NCBI GenBank assembly: GCA_017936205.1
Contig: JAGBGB010000238.1
Span: 1-6,530 of the forward strand
DNA length: 6,530 bases
From: Oscillospiraceae bacterium
GTDB taxonomy: Bacteria > Bacillota > Clostridia > Oscillospirales > Oscillospiraceae
Reading direction: 5' to 3'
The translations under genes were made by a program, and so were the position numbers. Position 1 is the stretch's first letter. The number at the start of each line of letters is the position of its first letter. Shown piece by piece: positions 5,559-6,530 of the stretch. The notes beneath the pieces were generated by a model that worked only from the letters and a program-made list of their open reading frames with translations, was not told the DNA's origin and did not search any database.

Positions 5559-5674
5559 TGACGAATTTTTCTGCCATTTTTTGTACATAATGACGAATTT
5601 GATATATTTGTTTCATAACGCAACTTTTATGCAATAATTTTTGAAATTTCCTTGCAAAATGCAAGAAAATTCGT
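5559..5674. repeat. Three copies of an ACGAATTT motif between the divergent nuclease genes
   Basis: TGACGAATTT occurs at 5559-5568 and 5591-5600 (32 bp apart, about three helical turns). The core recurs inverted as AAATTCGT at 5667-5674, abutting the -10 box of the rightward promoter. A looser pair, TCGCATTTGT (5515-5524) and TCGCATTGTT (5544-5553), lies nearby. Several sites for a shared regulator are plausible, though AT-rich DNA makes chance repeats easier. Confidence 0.4.
5651..5665. promoter_or_regulatory. Perfect palindrome covering the -35 of the rightward nuclease promoter
   Basis: CTTGCA-AAA-TGCAAG has 6-bp arms and a 3-bp centre. It overlaps the -35 box completely, so it could be an operator whose occupation excludes RNA polymerase. 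Confidence 0.45.
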
Positions 5675-5680
5675 TATACT
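5652..5680 (+). promoter_or_regulatory. Promoter of the rightward nuclease gene
   Basis: TTGCAA (5652-5657) and TATACT (5675-5680) are 17 bp apart. The start site would be near 5687, with a leader of about 50 nt. The weak -35 box suggests regulated expression. Confidence 0.6.
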
Positions 5681-5737
5681 CTCTCTGGAGATTTATGATA
5701 AGAATATTTTTACAAAAACTGAAAGGAGCCCTACATA

Positions 5738-6530
5738 ATGCGCTTTATTTCACGCAAACGTGCCTTGTGCTGTATGCTGATCTGTTGTATCCTTTTGAGT
5801 CTGTGTCTCCCCTTCTCAGCCTTAGCTGCCACCGGCACCTTGGTCAGCAACAACGGAACACGGCACGAGGTTTGTACAGAGCTCAGCGCCCAAGCTACTG
5901 CCTATTACTCAGGCTCATACTCCTACGAGAGCCTCTCCCGGCTTTCCGGCAGGAGCAGTCCGACAGACTCCTATGCAGCCACCCAAAACAATCCCCTGTA
6001 TTCTGCGCTCCACAGCCTCATGTCTGAGACCCAGAGCCTGTTCCCTAAGTATACCGGCTACGAGCCTACTTCCCTTGCGACCTATTGGTTGAAAACAGAT
6101 GCAGAGGAAGGCAGCGATACCTATCTGTACTTCTACACCGACCGTCTTCGCAGTGAGCTTAGCTCCACAACTCTGAATCGTGAGCATGTGTGGCCGAAGT
6201 CCAAAGCCTCCTTCTCTCAGAACTACGGTGGCGCAGATCTGCACCATCTTCGTCCTTCCATTGCCTCTGTGAATTTAGCAAAAAGCGACCATCGCTTCTG
6301 TGATATTCCCGATGACAGTTACGGCATGACTACCAGTGTCATTGATGGAGAGGTAGTTCTGCAAGTCCTGAAGAGTGCGGAAAGGTAGAGCCACGGGACA
6401 ACATTAAGGGTGACATCGCCCGTATCCTGCTGTATGTCTATTGCCGCTGGGAGCAGCCCAATCTGTATTCCGATGTTGCAAGCGATCTGCTCCCCGACAT
6501 GGATGCGGATGATACCACCAACTACGGCAC
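5738..6530 (+). pseudogene. Second secreted endonuclease I family nuclease, frameshifted and cut by the window edge
   Basis: ATG 5738 follows AAAGGAG by 9 nt. Residues 1-30 are a signal peptide (MRFISRKR, a cysteine- and leucine-rich core, cleavage near ALA|ATG). The nuclease domain follows: TELSAQATAYYSGSYSYESL (47-66) parallels the leftward paralogue's TALSSKAKSYYSGSYTYASL, then come TTLNREHVWPKS (144-155) with general-base H150, GADLHHLRPS (165-174) and a VNLAKSDHRF metal-site region. The original frame stops at TAG 6386 after 216 codons. Homology continues one frame back (-1) from about 6385 to the edge, reading VEPRDNIKGDIARILLYVY, which contains the family's KGD-AR-LY motif. The last stop in that frame is at 6343, so the shift lies between 6346 and 6385. 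The truncated product would lack the second half of the fold and is probably inactive, unless the shift is a sequencing error. The SDHRF variant replaces the more usual RGN-type motif. Confidence 0.85.

Noticed and set aside
5738..5810. Lipoprotein signal in the second nuclease (several cysteines in the signal peptide)
   Set aside because: LSLC lacks the small residue required before cysteine, while a good ALA cleavage site follows at residue 30.
6346..6385. Programmed ribosomal frameshifting in the second nuclease
   Set aside because: No X-XXY-YYZ slippery heptamer, no nearby Shine-Dalgarno-like stimulator, and the family is not known to use recoding.

Overview
The window looks like chromosomal DNA from a Gram-positive gut-type Clostridia member (Bacillota, perhaps Oscillospirales). 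That placement is an inference. It rests on strong AGGAGG-type ribosome binding sites, clear sigma-A promoters with 16-17 bp spacers, Sec signal peptides on secreted enzymes, an XRE regulator and a Spo0E-like small protein. The species cannot be read from the sequence.

Left part, minus strand. Positions 1-725 hold the N-terminal 241 residues of a secreted right-handed beta-helix protein that runs off the left edge. Next comes an apparent two-gene operon read leftward: a complete D-hydantoinase/dihydropyrimidinase (1261-2631) followed by an 89-residue protein with a C-terminal membrane segment (942-1211). It starts at a good promoter carrying two dyad elements (2696-2745) and ends at a 17-bp hairpin (873-909).

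Middle. A 75-residue helical, Spo0E-like protein (2923-3150, minus) has a near-consensus promoter. Divergent from it is an XRE-family helix-turn-helix gene (3286-3543, plus) interrupted by one in-frame TAA where relatives usually have glutamine. Two strong hairpins lie between the XRE remnant and the next gene.

Right part. Two divergent genes encode paralogous secreted endonuclease I (EndA-type) nucleases. The leftward one (3725-5410) is complete, with a signal peptide, nuclease domain, STGG-repeat linker, InlB/Flg_new-like repeat and an extra C-terminal domain. The rightward one (5738-6530) has a frameshift at 6346-6385 and runs off the right edge. Their 327-bp shared intergenic region has a promoter for each gene and several short direct and inverted repeats, so shared regulation is plausible.

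No RNA gene, CRISPR array, insertion sequence or prophage was found. The most notable points are the divergent nuclease pair with its repeat-rich control region, two apparent recent gene inactivations, and the hydantoinase linked to a tail-anchored small protein.
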